Made by a program: the position numbers and the translations under genes | Notes under the pieces: model-generated | What the model saw: only the letters and a program-made list of their open reading frames with translations | Told to the model about the DNA's origin: nothing | Database searches by the model: none | Part shown: positions 35,576-45,349 of the stretch, in pieces | How the letters are laid out: each line of letters starts with the position of its first letter | Position numbering within the stretch: the stretch's first letter is position 1 | NCBI RefSeq assembly: GCF_016908975.1 | Contig: NZ_JAFBEX010000003.1 | Location: 124,001-188,000 of the forward strand | Reading direction: 5' to 3' | From: Neobacillus cucumis | GTDB lineage: Bacteria > Bacillota > Bacilli > Bacillales > Cytobacillaceae | Length of the DNA: 64,000 nucleotides

Positions 35576-36637
35576 TTACAATATAATTAGTTCTTTTGTT
35601 GAGTGGGTTAGAGCTTCATTATGAGTGTCCGTAATCAAAGTATCATCTTCAATTCGAACGCCGCCAAGACCTGGGATGTAGATACCTGGTTCACAAGTAA
35701 CCACCATGCCAGGTTCTAAGATAATATCAGACTTCATTGATAATCCAGGACCTTCGTGTACCTCTAGTCCTATCCCGTGTCCAGTGGAGTGACCAAAGTA
35801 TTCGCCATAACCCTTTTCTGTTATGTAGTCTCTCGTTATAGCGTCTGCTTCTCTTCCAGTAATTCCTGGTTTCAATCCAGCCATTCCACGTAATTGTGCC
35901 TCAAGTACAATATTATAAATAGCTTTTAGTTTTGCATCAGGTTCACCAACGGCAACAGTCCGGGTAATATCCGAAACATAACCGTTGTAATAACAGCCAT
36001 AATCCATCGTTACGATATCTCCAGATTCAATTACCTTATCACTTGCAACACCGTGTGGAAGTGCAGAACGATGACCAGAAGCAACGATGGTATCAAATGA
36101 AGAGGAAGTTGCCCCAGCCTTTCTCATAAAAAACTCAAGCTCATTAGACACTTCTAATTCGGTTTTTCCTGGACGGATAAAATCCAAAATATGTTTAAAC
36201 GCAGCATCAGCGATATCTGCTGCTACCTTTAATATCTTAATCTCTGCGTCTGTCTTAATCAAGCGTAACTTTTCAATTAAACCGGAAATGGGAACAAATT
36301 CAGCATCTATTTCTTTCTCATATCCTTTAAAGGAAGAATATGTTAGAAAATCTTCTTCAAAACCAAGCTTTTTGATGCCTAAATTTTTAACTTGCTTTGC
36401 AACTTCACTCGGAACTGAACTTGAATATTTAATAATCTCAAAGCCTTGGCATTGTTCGGTGGCTTGTTCAATGTAGCGGAAGTCTGTAATAAACTGAGCA
36501 CTCTCAGCGCTAATTAACACCACACCTGCTGTTCCTGTAAAATTAGATATGTAACGGCGATTGTACGGGCTGGTTATCAATATTCCATCAATGCCTCTTT
36601 CTGAAAAAGCAGACCGTAATTTCTCTAATTTCGGCAT
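35576..36637 (-). CDS. papQ: Xaa-Pro aminopeptidase (M24 family)
   Basis: 353 residues. An N-terminal creatinase-like domain (about 1-130) precedes a pita-bread metallopeptidase. Metal ligands are seen in VTMDYGCYYNGYVSDITRT (two Asp), HSTGHGIGLEVHEG (His), VVTCEPGIYIP (Glu) and GGVRIEDD (Glu). It removes N-terminal residues before proline. It is B. subtilis YqhT by synteny. The aroQ gene that follows in B. subtilis is missing; yqhR comes next. Confidence 0.94.
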   Translation of the reverse strand: MPKLEKLRSAFSERGIDGILITSPYNRRYISNFTGTAGVVLISAESAQFITDFRYIEQATEQCQGFEIIKYSSSVPSEVAKQVKNLGIKKLGFEEDFLTYSSFKGYEKEIDAEFVPISGLIEKLRLIKTDAEIKILKVAADIADAAFKHILDFIRPGKTELEVSNELEFFMRKAGATSSSFDTIVASGHRSALPHGVASDKVIESGDIVTMDYGCYYNGYVSDITRTVAVGEPDAKLKAIYNIVLEAQLRGMAGLKPGITGREADAITRDYITEKGYGEYFGHSTGHGIGLEVHEGPGLSMKSDIILEPGMVVTCEPGIYIPGLGGVRIEDDTLITDTHNEALTHSTKELIIL

Positions 36638-36709
36638 GTATCTCCACTCTCCCTTATATTTGTAGATAAAAATATTTTATCATAACCTTTAATAATGGAC
36701 TAATGAAAC

Positions 36710-37198
36710 TTAGGTTGAAGCCTCTTTGTCTTGAACTTTATTAAGTTCATATTCATAATTAATGGAATATCCAATAAAGGTTCCATATAACATATATAAA
36801 CAAATCGAAGTTATGATGGTGTCCCGTTTTAATTCCAGCAGTGGCTTGATTCCTGGGAAGATAGGATTTAGAACAAAAAATACCAATAAAAATAAAATAA
36901 TACCAAATCCGACCCCAAACCATATGCCTTTTAACTTTCTTAGAACAGCATAATATACGAAAGCAGCAATAATTGAAACAATCGCCAAGAATACCATCGA
37001 AATTAATTTACCCAACCATCCATACTTCCAATTTCCCAGGGCCCATGGTTCCAAAATGACATTCGGGCTAACTTCTGTAAAATTAAAAAAATAAGCAATA
37101 TATCCTATAGCACCCCAAAAAATCCCTCCAAATAAACCGGTCCAAAAAACCATCATTAAAAATGACATTTGTTTTGGATATAGTTGTTCGTCTAACAT
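36710..37198 (-). CDS. yqhR: YqhR family membrane protein
   Basis: 162 residues with four hydrophobic helices (about 10-33, 58-82, 88-108 and 122-145) and a charged C-terminal tail. The WTGLFGGIFWGAIGYIAYFFNF opening is typical of the YqhR family of Bacilli (shown across residues 19-40). The function is unknown. It is divergent from yqhQ, as in B. subtilis. Confidence 0.82.
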   Translation of the reverse strand: MLDEQLYPKQMSFLMMVFWTGLFGGIFWGAIGYIAYFFNFTEVSPNVILEPWALGNWKYGWLGKLISMVFLAIVSIIAAFVYYAVLRKLKGIWFGVGFGIILFLLVFFVLNPIFPGIKPLLELKRDTIITSICLYMLYGTFIGYSINYEYELNKVQDKEAST

Positions 37199-37439
37199 TT
37201 TTTAACAGCCTCCATTCTATCTTTTGAACATGCTCGTTTTTATGTATTTGATACTAAATTCCATAGTTATTATGCCCTTTGAAGTGTAATCCTTACCTAG
37301 AAAAAAATTTTTTACTGTTTTAGAGTGAAATATTTTGTCTCTCTAGAGGTTTTTTCACTTTTCTAGTAGAATAAAATTAAGTACATACAGATTAATCATT
37401 TCTGCTATTGTGCAACTTTGTTAATAGGTTGGTGTAACC

Positions 37440-38384
37440 ATGTCTAATTCTCAAAAACCCGTATATGGCGGCCAGGCAGTTGTTGAAGGAGTCATGTTTG
37501 GCGGGAAACATCATTACGTTACGGCTATTCGCAGAAAAGATCGCTCTGTAGAATACTTTCATATGCGGCGGAAAGCAAATCCTTCTTTAAGCCGTTTAAA
37601 AAAAATCCCGTTCCTTCGAGGTATTATTGCAATCATTGAAGCAAGTGCAAATGGCTCAAAACATTTGAACTTTTCTACAGAAAGATACGATGTTGACCCT
37701 AAAGATGACGAAACCATTAAGGAAAAAGAAGATTCAAAATTAACGATGTATTTAGGAGTAGCCGTTATCGGAGTTATTTCTTTTTTGTTTGGGAAGTTTG
37801 CTTTCACGTTAATCCCTGTCTTTTTAGCTGTACTAACGAAACCCATTTTCCCATCAGATTTTGCTCAAGTAATGGTAGAAGGCTTTTTTAAGCTTTTACT
37901 ACTCCTTATATATATATACTTTGTTTCACTTACCCCCTTAATAAAAAGAGTGTTCCAATATCATGGTGCTGAGCATAAAGTAATAAACACCTATGAAGCA
38001 GGGGTAGAATTAACGGTTGAAAATGTGCAGGCCCATTCAAGGCTTCATTATCGATGCGGCAGCAGTTTCATCCTATTTACGGTCGTAGTCGGCGTTTTTG
38101 TTTATTTACTTGTCCCAACCACCCCACTTTGGTTAAGGGTTGTTGACCGCCTTCTTTTAATACCCGTGGTGTTAGGGATTGCATTTGAAGTTTTACAGGT
38201 AACCAACAAATTAAGAAATGTACCAGTCCTTAAGTATTTGGGTCTGCCTGGACTTTGGCTTCAACTGTTAACGACGAAAGAACCAAATAATGACCAAGTA
38301 GAAGTGGCAATACTTTCTTTTCAAGAGTTATTAAAAAGAGAGAAAGAAACAGAATTTGATGCAAAAAATGAAGAAATTGTCTAA
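37440..38384 (+). CDS. yqhQ: DUF1385 membrane protein YqhQ
   Basis: 314 residues. VYGGQAVVEGVMFGGKHHYV and FQYHGAEHKVINTYEAG are the DUF1385 signatures, and LHYRCGSSFILFTVVVG follows. About four to five membrane helices occupy residues 100-270. The function is not established. AGGTTGGTG lies before the ATG. It is divergent from yqhR and followed by yqhP. Confidence 0.9.
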   Translation: MSNSQKPVYGGQAVVEGVMFGGKHHYVTAIRRKDRSVEYFHMRRKANPSLSRLKKIPFLRGIIAIIEASANGSKHLNFSTERYDVDPKDDETIKEKEDSKLTMYLGVAVIGVISFLFGKFAFTLIPVFLAVLTKPIFPSDFAQVMVEGFFKLLLLLIYIYFVSLTPLIKRVFQYHGAEHKVINTYEAGVELTVENVQAHSRLHYRCGSSFILFTVVVGVFVYLLVPTTPLWLRVVDRLLLIPVVLGIAFEVLQVTNKLRNVPVLKYLGLPGLWLQLLTTKEPNNDQVEVAILSFQELLKREKETEFDAKNEEIV

Positions 38385-38450
38385 ATCTTTTTACCTTTGT
38401 GTTTAAAAGAATAAAAAAATGCTTATGATGCTCTTAGGGAGGTGGCTTTC

Positions 38451-38834
38451 TTGAAAAATCGGATATCAACCATTATTGTTGGGTTACTTATTATTCTTGC
38501 AATACTGGGAATTGTCGGTTCCTTTACAGCAAATCCTGCCGGTTTCATTCAGGGAATAGCTGTCATCGCATTGATCGGTTTAGTTATTTTTTTCCTGTTT
38601 CGGAAGTATTCAAATTCGAGCCCTCAGAAAAAAGAGCAACGGGCATTTCTTAAGGCAGCTAAAAGATCAAAAAAACGATTGCAGCAAAAGAGTGGAGATT
38701 CTACTGCCAAAAGCTCAGCTCTAGGAACTTTAACCAAATTAAAGAAAAGCAGCAAACTAAAAAAGAAATCCCCTGCGCATCTGACCGTTATTGACGGCAA
38801 AAAGAGTAAAAAGAAAAATCGAGCGTCTTTTTAG
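38451..38834 (+). CDS. yqhP: SA1362-family small membrane protein YqhP
   Basis: 127 residues. Two hydrophobic helices (about 4-23 and 28-48) precede a very basic Lys/Ser-rich tail. I chose TTG 38451, with AGGGAGGTGG 6 bases upstream; GTG 38442 lies inside that ribosome site. The family accompanies yqhQ. No function is known. A hairpin terminator follows directly. Confidence 0.75.
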   Translation: MKNRISTIIVGLLIILAILGIVGSFTANPAGFIQGIAVIALIGLVIFFLFRKYSNSSPQKKEQRAFLKAAKRSKKRLQQKSGDSTAKSSALGTLTKLKKSSKLKKKSPAHLTVIDGKKSKKKNRASF

Positions 38835-38849
38835 ACACTCGATTTTTTT
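38818..38849 (+). terminator. Terminator of yqhP
   Basis: AATCGAG, a 15-base loop, CTCGATTTTTTT. The left arm lies within the last codons of yqhP. Confidence 0.7.
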
Positions 38850-38860
38850 ATTAGAAATGT

Positions 38861-38984
38861 GGAAGCGCCTTGACCAGGTGCGCGAGGCTACAGTCAAGCC
38901 GGCGAGAAGGCTGCTCTTTAGACTTCTTGACAGATTGGCTTATGACACCGAGCCCCTAGGTGGCGAATCTAGACAGTTCTCGTA
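38861..38984 (+). repeat. GCGC-rich intergenic repeat, copy 6 (degenerate)
   Basis: The outer parts GGAAGCGCCTTGACCAGG and CGAGCCCCTAGGTGGCGAA remain, with an imperfect inner hairpin (CAAGCCGGCGAGAAGGCTGC). It fills the gap between convergent yqhP and yqhO. Confidence 0.6.
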
Positions 38985-38988
38985 GTAA

Positions 38989-39873
38989 TTAGTAAGTCCA
39001 TTTATCTAAAAACTTTTTAGCATGATTTCTGCCGATTTCAAATAATTTTTGCTTCTTTTCATCGGTTATAGAAAATTCGGTTAAAGACACACCTTCTGCT
39101 TTTATAAAAATAATATTATCAACATGTTTTTTTGAAATATATCGTTGATCATGGGCATCCTTCATTGTTTCAAATATGGCCCCAAATAGTTGAATGCCAT
39201 TTTTAATTTGATGTTTTTCATGTTCATATTCGCTTGGGCTAGTCTTTATTCCAAGTACTGGCCTGACTTTTTTTTCTGTATCCGTATCAAACAGCCACAT
39301 CGGAAAATTACTAAGCACCCCACCATCGACAATGACATTTACGCCATCATTAGACCGTAATTTAACTGGTTCATAAAAATATGGAATACTGCAACTCATT
39401 CGAATGGCCTTAGCTATCGGGAAGGATCTCGGATTTATCCCGAATTTTTCTAAATCATCGGGCAGCACGACCAATTGTCCATTTGATAGGTCAGAAGCAA
39501 TCACTCTTAGCGCATCTGGCGGAAGATCTGAAAATGTTCTTAAGCCTTTTGCTTCAAGCTTCTCTTTCATCCATTTTTCCAGTTCATTTCCTTTATATAG
39601 GCCTAATTTCCAATATACAAGCAGCCATTTTGCAATCGAGAATGGGATAATGGTCTTTCGAGTATCAAGCATCTTAGGCAAATCAAATTCATCTACCAAC
39701 TGATAAATCTCTTTACTTGTATACCCGGCTACGATCAAAGCGGCAATAATGGAACCTGCACTTGTTGCAGCGAGCCTTACAAATTGAAACCCCCTGCTTT
39801 CAATTTCTTCATAGGCTCCTAAAATGGCAAAACCTTTAATTCCCCCTCCAGAAAAAACGCCGTCTATTTTCAT
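38989..39873 (-). CDS. yqhO: Patatin-like phospholipase YqhO
   Basis: 294 residues. The oxyanion loop is VFSGGGIKGFAILG, the nucleophile elbow is AATSAGSIIAAL (Ser, with Ala in place of the first Gly), and the dyad aspartate is in VIVDGGVLSNFP. It is a predicted lipid acyl hydrolase, with substrate unknown. I chose ATG 39873, preceded by AGGAGTGG; a start 42 bases earlier is in frame but weaker. Synteny with B. subtilis yqhO supports the call. Confidence 0.88.
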   Translation of the reverse strand: MKIDGVFSGGGIKGFAILGAYEEIESRGFQFVRLAATSAGSIIAALIVAGYTSKEIYQLVDEFDLPKMLDTRKTIIPFSIAKWLLVYWKLGLYKGNELEKWMKEKLEAKGLRTFSDLPPDALRVIASDLSNGQLVVLPDDLEKFGINPRSFPIAKAIRMSCSIPYFYEPVKLRSNDGVNVIVDGGVLSNFPMWLFDTDTEKKVRPVLGIKTSPSEYEHEKHQIKNGIQLFGAIFETMKDAHDQRYISKKHVDNIIFIKAEGVSLTEFSITDEKKQKLFEIGRNHAKKFLDKWTY

Positions 39874-39952
39874 GGCAGCCACTCCTAAAGATGAACTTGT
39901 TACATCTTTAGTCACGGGGATTGGAATATAGTACGGCGGACAAGTAGAAAAT

Positions 39953-40978
39953 TTATGTGAAATATTGAACTACAGCGTTAGGAAAAAATTCCTGAACATA
40001 TTCTCTAATGGACGTTTCCAGATCCTTTGCCGCTTCATCTGGATAGACATATTTTCCAATGCCATACCGCCCCCATTTGTATTTTCGCTCCTCCTCATTC
40101 ATTTCAAGCTTGGTTTTCGGATAACGCTTAGCAATGACGTTTTTTGCTGGTTTGGTAAACCGATGTTGAATTAGTTCAAAAGTAAGATCCGGTATCTCTA
40201 CACCCGCTAATTCTTCGCTTAGCCGTTCAAATAATTCTCGATAGCCTTCTTTCCAATCTTCATGCATGTAGATTGGCGCAACGATAAAACCTAGCGGATA
40301 TCCAGCATTAGCTACTTTCCGTGCGGCTTTTAATCGATCCTCAAAGGACGATGTACCTGGTTCGAAGTTTTTTATTACATAACGAGAATTCACACTAAAT
40401 CGGAATCTTGTTTTTCCATTATGTTTGGCATCTAGCAGGTGGTCAACATGATGAAATTTTGTTACAAATCGAAGTTGTCCATACTCGGATTGTCCAAAGA
40501 ATTCGATTGCTTTCTTTAAAGAATGGGTTAGGTGGTCTAATCCCACAATGTCAGATGTACAGGCTGCTTCAAAGCGTGTAATTTCTGGTTTGCGCTCGTC
40601 GATATATTTTTGCGCCTGCTCAAAGATTTCATCTAAGTTAACATATGTCCTGATATAGGGTTTACTTCCAAGGGTTGTTTGCAGGTAACAGTAATGACAA
40701 TGCCCCATACAACCCGTGGCGAGTGGAATAGCATATTCAGCAGACGGCTTCGATGTATCAAATTTTAAAGTTCTTCTGATTCCCACAACTAGTGTAGATT
40801 TAGCATTGCGGTATTGCTGAAGTTCGTTATCACCAGGTATCCCCCGGACTTGATTATGAGAGGTGGTTTCTCGAATTTCGAGACCCAGTTTTGTAAATTT
40901 TTCCTTCAGCTCCCTGCCAAGGGGATATTCTAATGCTTTCGGCTCGATATAGACAAGCTGTGGCATAAAAGGATCCAT
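39953..40978 (-). CDS. splB: Spore photoproduct lyase
   Basis: 341 residues, radical SAM enzyme. The 4Fe-4S site is ATGCMGHCHYCYLQ (CX3CX2C). FEAACTSDI holds the conserved cysteine that donates hydrogen. It reverses the 5-thyminyl-5,6-dihydrothymine lesion in germinating spores. I chose ATG 40978 (MDPFMPQLVYIEP), six bases after GAGGGA. The splA gene that precedes splB in B. subtilis is not present. CATACTA, a sigma-G -10 sequence, lies upstream. Confidence 0.96.
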   Translation of the reverse strand: MDPFMPQLVYIEPKALEYPLGRELKEKFTKLGLEIRETTSHNQVRGIPGDNELQQYRNAKSTLVVGIRRTLKFDTSKPSAEYAIPLATGCMGHCHYCYLQTTLGSKPYIRTYVNLDEIFEQAQKYIDERKPEITRFEAACTSDIVGLDHLTHSLKKAIEFFGQSEYGQLRFVTKFHHVDHLLDAKHNGKTRFRFSVNSRYVIKNFEPGTSSFEDRLKAARKVANAGYPLGFIVAPIYMHEDWKEGYRELFERLSEELAGVEIPDLTFELIQHRFTKPAKNVIAKRYPKTKLEMNEEERKYKWGRYGIGKYVYPDEAAKDLETSIREYVQEFFPNAVVQYFT

Positions 40979-41007
40979 ACTCATTCCCTCATTTCACTCT
41001 TTTTTAG

Positions 41008-41014
41008 TAGTATG
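41008..41014 (-). promoter_or_regulatory. Candidate sigma-G -10 box upstream of splB
   Basis: CATACTA on the minus strand is about 30 bases before the start codon. It matches the sigma-G -10 exactly. No good -35 is seen at 17-18 bases, so it is uncertain. splB is forespore-expressed in B. subtilis. Confidence 0.35.
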
Positions 41015-41070
41015 AGTTGTTGTAAAGGAAGATAGTTAATAATAAGGGAGAGAAGTTTTTACCATATTAA

Positions 41071-41210
41071 GAAAAGCGCAAGCGCCTTGATCAGCCCGAC
41101 AAGCACAAGCCAAGCCGACCGAAAGGTTGTTCTTTAACCTTTTGGACGGCTTGGCTTGTGACCTCGAGGGGCTAGCGCTGGAGCTGGACAATTCTCGAAG
41201 TTGAAATTTC
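41071..41210 (+). repeat. GCGC-rich intergenic repeat, copy 7
   Basis: GAAAAGCGCAAGCGCCTTGA, inner hairpin CAAGCCAAGCCGACCGAAAG with TTTTGGACGGCTTGGCTTGT, and close GGGGCTAGCGCTGGAGCTGG plus CGAAGTTGAAATTTC. It lies between the NlpC/P60 gene and splB. Confidence 0.8.
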
Positions 41211-41222
41211 TTATTTCTTAAA

Positions 41223-41260
41223 CAAAAAAAGAGCACCGGTTTTTAATCCGATACTCTTCT
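41223..41260 (-). terminator. Terminator of the NlpC/P60 gene
   Basis: AAGAGTATCGG, loop, CCGGTGCTCTTTTTTT on the minus strand. Confidence 0.75.
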
Positions 41261-41269
41261 CATTTTATA

Positions 41270-41725
41270 TTAGATACGCTTTGCTCCGACATATCTAGGC
41301 TTCCAATAGGTATTGCTTGTATATGTGATGATAACGCCTTTTGAGGAAGAAGCCATAATCATTTTTCCAGAGCCGATGTAGATGGCTACATGTGTTGGTT
41401 TGCTTGCTTTAGTTGGGGCAAAGAACATTAAATCTCCAACCTGTAGTGAACTTACTCGATATCCTTTTGTATAGAACATATCTGATGCCGTACGTGGCAG
41501 TGTTACGCCTGCCTTGCCAAAAGAATACTTAACAAGTCCAGAACAATCAAAGCCAGAAGGTGTAATTCCACCCCATCTATATGGAACACCAAGGTTTGCT
41601 TTTGCTACTGTTATTGCTTTTGTATGATAATATGCCGCTTCTGCTTTTTCACCCGAAGTGGCAAACAAAGACGTTGCAATTGTAGCTGTCATTACGATTG
41701 CTGCAATGATTTTCTTTTTGAACAT
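41270..41725 (-). CDS. Secreted NlpC/P60 cell-wall endopeptidase (C40)
   Basis: 151 residues. Signal peptide about 1-28. The catalytic cysteine is in SGFDCSGLVKYSF, the histidine in KPTHVAIYIG, and GVPYRWGG precedes them. It is a single-domain gamma-D-glutamyl-diamino-acid-type peptidase without SH3 or LysM binding modules. I chose ATG 41725, preceded by AAGGGGG. A longer frame upstream lacks a ribosome site. It is not part of the usual yqh synteny. Confidence 0.88.
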   Translation of the reverse strand: MFKKKIIAAIVMTATIATSLFATSGEKAEAAYYHTKAITVAKANLGVPYRWGGITPSGFDCSGLVKYSFGKAGVTLPRTASDMFYTKGYRVSSLQVGDLMFFAPTKASKPTHVAIYIGSGKMIMASSSKGVIITYTSNTYWKPRYVGAKRI

Positions 41726-41841
41726 TTTGTTATTCCCCCTTGGGTGATTTGATACTTTTACTATACTAGGATAGGATAACAGGCTCATCACAGCCATATT
41801 ACAATTCGATTACAATGTTATATTAGTAAAATTTATAGAAT

Positions 41842-41880
41842 AAAAAAGAGGATGGAACAGTTAGCTCCATCCTCAAAAAG
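41842..41880 (-). terminator. Terminator of nrdJ
   Basis: GAGGATGGAGC, loop, GTTCCATCCTCTTTTTT on the minus strand, just after the nrdJ stop. Confidence 0.8.
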
Positions 41881-41883
41881 ATT

Positions 41884-44800
41884 TTATAAACCACACTTTA
41901 ATTGGGCATTACAGTTGGTACATGTATTGCATCCGCCAATTTCTTTGACTTTTCCTTTACGGCAGACCGGACAGGTATTACCGACCTCTGAACCGATTGT
42001 TACGTCTGTTGAGCGAAGGTCGCTAATTGTGTCGACAAGCACGACATGTTGATGTGGTTTTTCATCAAACATGGATAGTTGCTCATTTGTATTATCCTCA
42101 GCTTTTAGAGTCAGTACTTGTGAATCACGTGAACCGTCTACATATACAGTACCGCCTTTAGCACCGCCGCGATAGAGGCGCTCGTACACTTTTTCTACTT
42201 GTTCTACGCTGTATCCTTTTGGTGCGTTAACGGTTTTACTAATGGAGCTGTCGATCCAACGCTGAATGACACATTGAACGTCAGCATGTGCTTCTGGTGC
42301 AAGTTCCATGGCTGTAACGAACCATTTTGGCAGGTTGTTCGGATCTGCTTCTGGGTGCTGATCTAAATATTCTTGGACGATATCTGCTTTAACTTCAATA
42401 AATTTACCAAGTCGTCCACTTCGGAAGTAAGAGAATGAGAAATAAGGCTCTAATCCTGTAGAGACGCCAACCATTGTTCCAGTACTCACGTTTGTTACTC
42501 TCTATATTTCATAGAGGGCGGGGTTATTAGTACCCGCTCCATATGTCGCCATATGGGTCAGACTATATCATCAACCATATAAGTGGTTGCTCAGCATGTA
42601 GTCGTTGAGGGGTCAGCCACGACTTCCCTGCGGATTGTCTGGTAGGCTTTCGCCAACACTCTTACCTTTTTACCTATAAAAAGTTGGCAAGACTAGGTAG
42701 TAAGAGATACGCCAGGGTTTCCCGCATATAGCTAAGTTTACGCAGCGCTCTTACGAACACTTGGGGCAATATGTTTACCCGTTGGAGCAACAGTTAATAA
42801 ATGAGAATTTCTAATTCCTTTTTCAAGTATAGATTCACGGACATCTTCAGGCATCTTTTTCATAAATCCAGTGTTAATGAATGCCTGTCTTAATCGGTTT
42901 GTTTCTTCAGGTGTATCACCAGTTAAGAATGGGAAGCTACCTTTCTCTGTTGCTAATTCAACCGATGTTCTATAAGCTGTTGTAGCAATCGCTTCGAATA
43001 CTTTATCAACTAGCTCGTTACCCTCAGGTGAACCATACTCTGTTTCACAGTAAATTAAGAGATCATGTAATCCCATAACGCCTAGACCTACGCGTCGCTC
43101 ACCAAGAGCTTGTTTTTTGTTTTCTTCTAAGAAGTATGGAGTAGCGTTTATAACGTTGTCTTGCATGCGAACACCGACCGCTACTGTTTGTTTAAGCTTC
43201 TCAAAATCAACTGTTTTGGTTTCTTTATTTGCCATCTCAGCAAGGTTTACTGCTGCAAGGTTGCACACAGAAAATGGTGCAAGTGGCTGCTCTCCACACG
43301 GATTTGTCGCTACGACTTGTTGTCCATATGCTTTCGCATTGGTCATGTCGTTAGCATTATCGATAAAGAAAATACCTGGTTCTGCAGAGTAGGTTGCGCA
43401 AATGTTGATTAAGTTCCAAAGTTCTTTTGCTTTAATCTTCTTATAAACACGAACTTTGTGTCCGAGTTTTTCCCACTCACGGACGTCACCAACTTTGTGC
43501 CACTCTTCATTGTAGATTTTCATTTCATCTTGATTGTATTGCTCTACATATGGGAAACGAAGATCATATTCACCGTCGTTTTCAACAGCTTCCATAAATT
43601 CCTTTGTCAAACATACTGAAATATTTGCACCAGTTAGGAACTCAGAATTATGAACAGTGTAATTACCGCCGGTTAGAAGCTTTTCCTCAGCATGAGCAAT
43701 GCTATTTTCATCAAAACCACCAAATCCAGGAATGCTTTTGTAATTCACAATTCCTTGATACATCGCAGTTTCTTGTAGCGTTAATGGTGTAAATTTAAGT
43801 TTGTCTTTTGCATGCTTCTTAATCGTTTCATCGTTTGTATTTTCAATTAAGAATCTTAGAATTCTAGGATTCTGCATTTTGGAAATAATGAATTCAATAA
43901 TGTCAGGATGCCACGCTTATACCGTCCCTTTCAGGATATTTATTCTGCTTGTCAGCAGACGGCCTAGACTATATCATCACCCTCAGCATTTCTCTGTTAG
44001 GGGCCGGGCGCTTATGAGAGTTTATTGTTGGGACTCACTCTCTAGTCGTTGAACCTTCGCCATTAACTATGCCCAATGACGCTTGGCTGCAGATTGTCCA
44101 ATACTTACAATTTTTAAAGCTTTCACGCCCACCGTTTCCAGTCACGTTGTAGCTTGCAAGTCTCTAAGAATTTCCCTGCAATTCACCCGATTTTCTAGTC
44201 ATTCATCTTCTGAATGACGCGGACTAGTGCATCTTAATTAATCCGCCAACATTATCATTTGCGCTCCACGTCTTGATCCACCTTGTTCAACAAGATGCGT
44301 CAATTTCGCAATATCATCCAACCATGAAACCGAACCAGATGATTTACCATTTACGCCTCGAGCAAGTGTATTTCGTGGTCTTAACGTTGAACCATTCGTT
44401 CCAACTCCGCCGCCTCGGCTCATGATTTCCATAACCTGTTTACGATGGTCGGAAATGCCTTCACGTGAATCCGCAACAAACGGCATTACATAACAATTAA
44501 AATAAGTTACATCCGTATCAGCCCCCGCCCCGTAAAGAACCCGGCCGGCCGGAATAAAGTTCAAGTTCACTAACTCTTGATAAAACTTCTCCGTCCATTC
44601 TAAGCGCTTCTCTTCGGTTGTTTCCACCGCCGCAAGACCTGTAGCATTACGCTTCGCAATCTGCTCATAGAAAAGCTCTAATGGCTTCTCAATAACATCT
44701 AGAGACCTAATGATCTCACCTGTTGCTGCTTCCTTAGGATCAAGTACGCCTCTAAATTCCTCTTCAACTAAAACTTTTGCCTTTTTCTTTTCCCAATCAA

Positions 44801-45056
44801 TTTCTAAAATTTTTCCTAAGCCACGTGCAGGAAATTTTGGATCCTCTTTAATCGTTAAAACAACAAAGTCGCCAGTTGTTAGGGTAATTTTTGCAGTGTC
44901 TTTAAAGGTGTAACGGTCGAGCATAACCAGTCTTGATACACCTTTATGAGTTATTTTCATATCTGGGGTAACCGGATGCACTGGGGGGAATAGGCGGATA
45001 TCCTCATTCAACCTTTCAAAATCAATATTCATTTTTTGTCTAAAAACTACAGACAT
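41884..45056 (-). CDS. nrdJ: Class II (B12-dependent) ribonucleotide reductase NrdJ, interrupted by two group I introns
   Basis: The coding parts are 45056-44241, 43913-42777 and 42486-41884. Joined, they give 851 residues, normal for the family. Exon 1 ends GSRRGAQMIMLAD and exon 2 begins WHPDIIEFI. Exon 2 ends LTVAPTG and exon 3 begins STGTMVGVSTG. Both joins keep the frame and restore conserved motifs. Active-site regions are TYFNCYVMPF, NPCGEQPLAPFSVCNLAAVN and the C-terminal redox cysteines CPVCRKGK and CNTCTNC. It makes deoxyribonucleotides using adenosylcobalamin and needs no oxygen. NrdR-like boxes lie upstream. Each part alone looks like a broken gene, and without splicing translation would stop right after codon 272. 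Confidence 0.93.
42487..42776 (-). ncRNA. Group I intron 2 in nrdJ (290 nt)
   Basis: The 5' exon ends in U (ACGGGT) and the intron ends in G (CAAACGTG). The group I core shows CAATCCGCAG (42630-42639), TCAACGACTA (P7 5' strand, 42599-42608) and GATGATATAGTCT (P7 3' strand, 42560-42572), with GACTA pairing to TAGTC. No homing endonuclease frame is present. The same core strings occur in intron 1. Confidence 0.88.
43914..44240 (-). ncRNA. Group I intron 1 in nrdJ (327 nt)
   Basis: The 5' exon end GCGGAT pairs with GTCCGC (44219-44224) inside the intron to give P1 with a U-G pair at the splice site. The intron ends in G (ATAAGCG). Core elements are CAATCTGCAG, TTCAACGACTAGA (P7 5' strand near 44041-44053) and GATGATATAGTCT (43966-43978). 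The exons rejoin in frame. No reading frame for an endonuclease is present. Confidence 0.9.
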
Positions 45057-45077
45057 GAGAACAACTCCTTTTATATA

Positions 45078-45210
45078 AAACTCTATATAGTGCTAGATTC
45101 TAGTAGCATCGCTATATCTAGTTGACTTAATAAATTTAAATTAACATAGTTACACACAATAAATCAACATATAGTACCGAAAATATTTTCGACACTACTA
45201 TATATTGTAT
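45078..45210. promoter_or_regulatory. NrdR-box-like sites upstream of nrdJ
   Basis: Sixteen-base sites similar to ACACTATATATAGTGT lie at 45078-45093, 45109-45124 (31 bases apart), 45162-45177 and 45195-45210 (33 bases apart). Matches are about 11-13 of 16. Pairs about three helical turns apart are typical of NrdR, the ribonucleotide reductase repressor. The rest of 45057-45384 is AT-rich with no cobalamin riboswitch seen. Confidence 0.6.
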
Positions 45211-45349
45211 GGCGAGCAAATAACATTTATTTTGTCAAACTCAAAAAAACCTAGAATTAGAAGAAAATAAAAGATTTTAGCGGAATTTCGTCAAATAACA
45301 GGAAAATTTAACAAAATTCGAGGTTTGCTTCTTTCATAATAGGGCCATT

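Noticed and set aside
42487-44240. nrdJ as a frameshifted or decayed pseudogene
   Set aside because: Exon ends rejoin exactly in frame at conserved motifs, and the gaps have group I intron core sequences; decay would not leave two such precise insertions.
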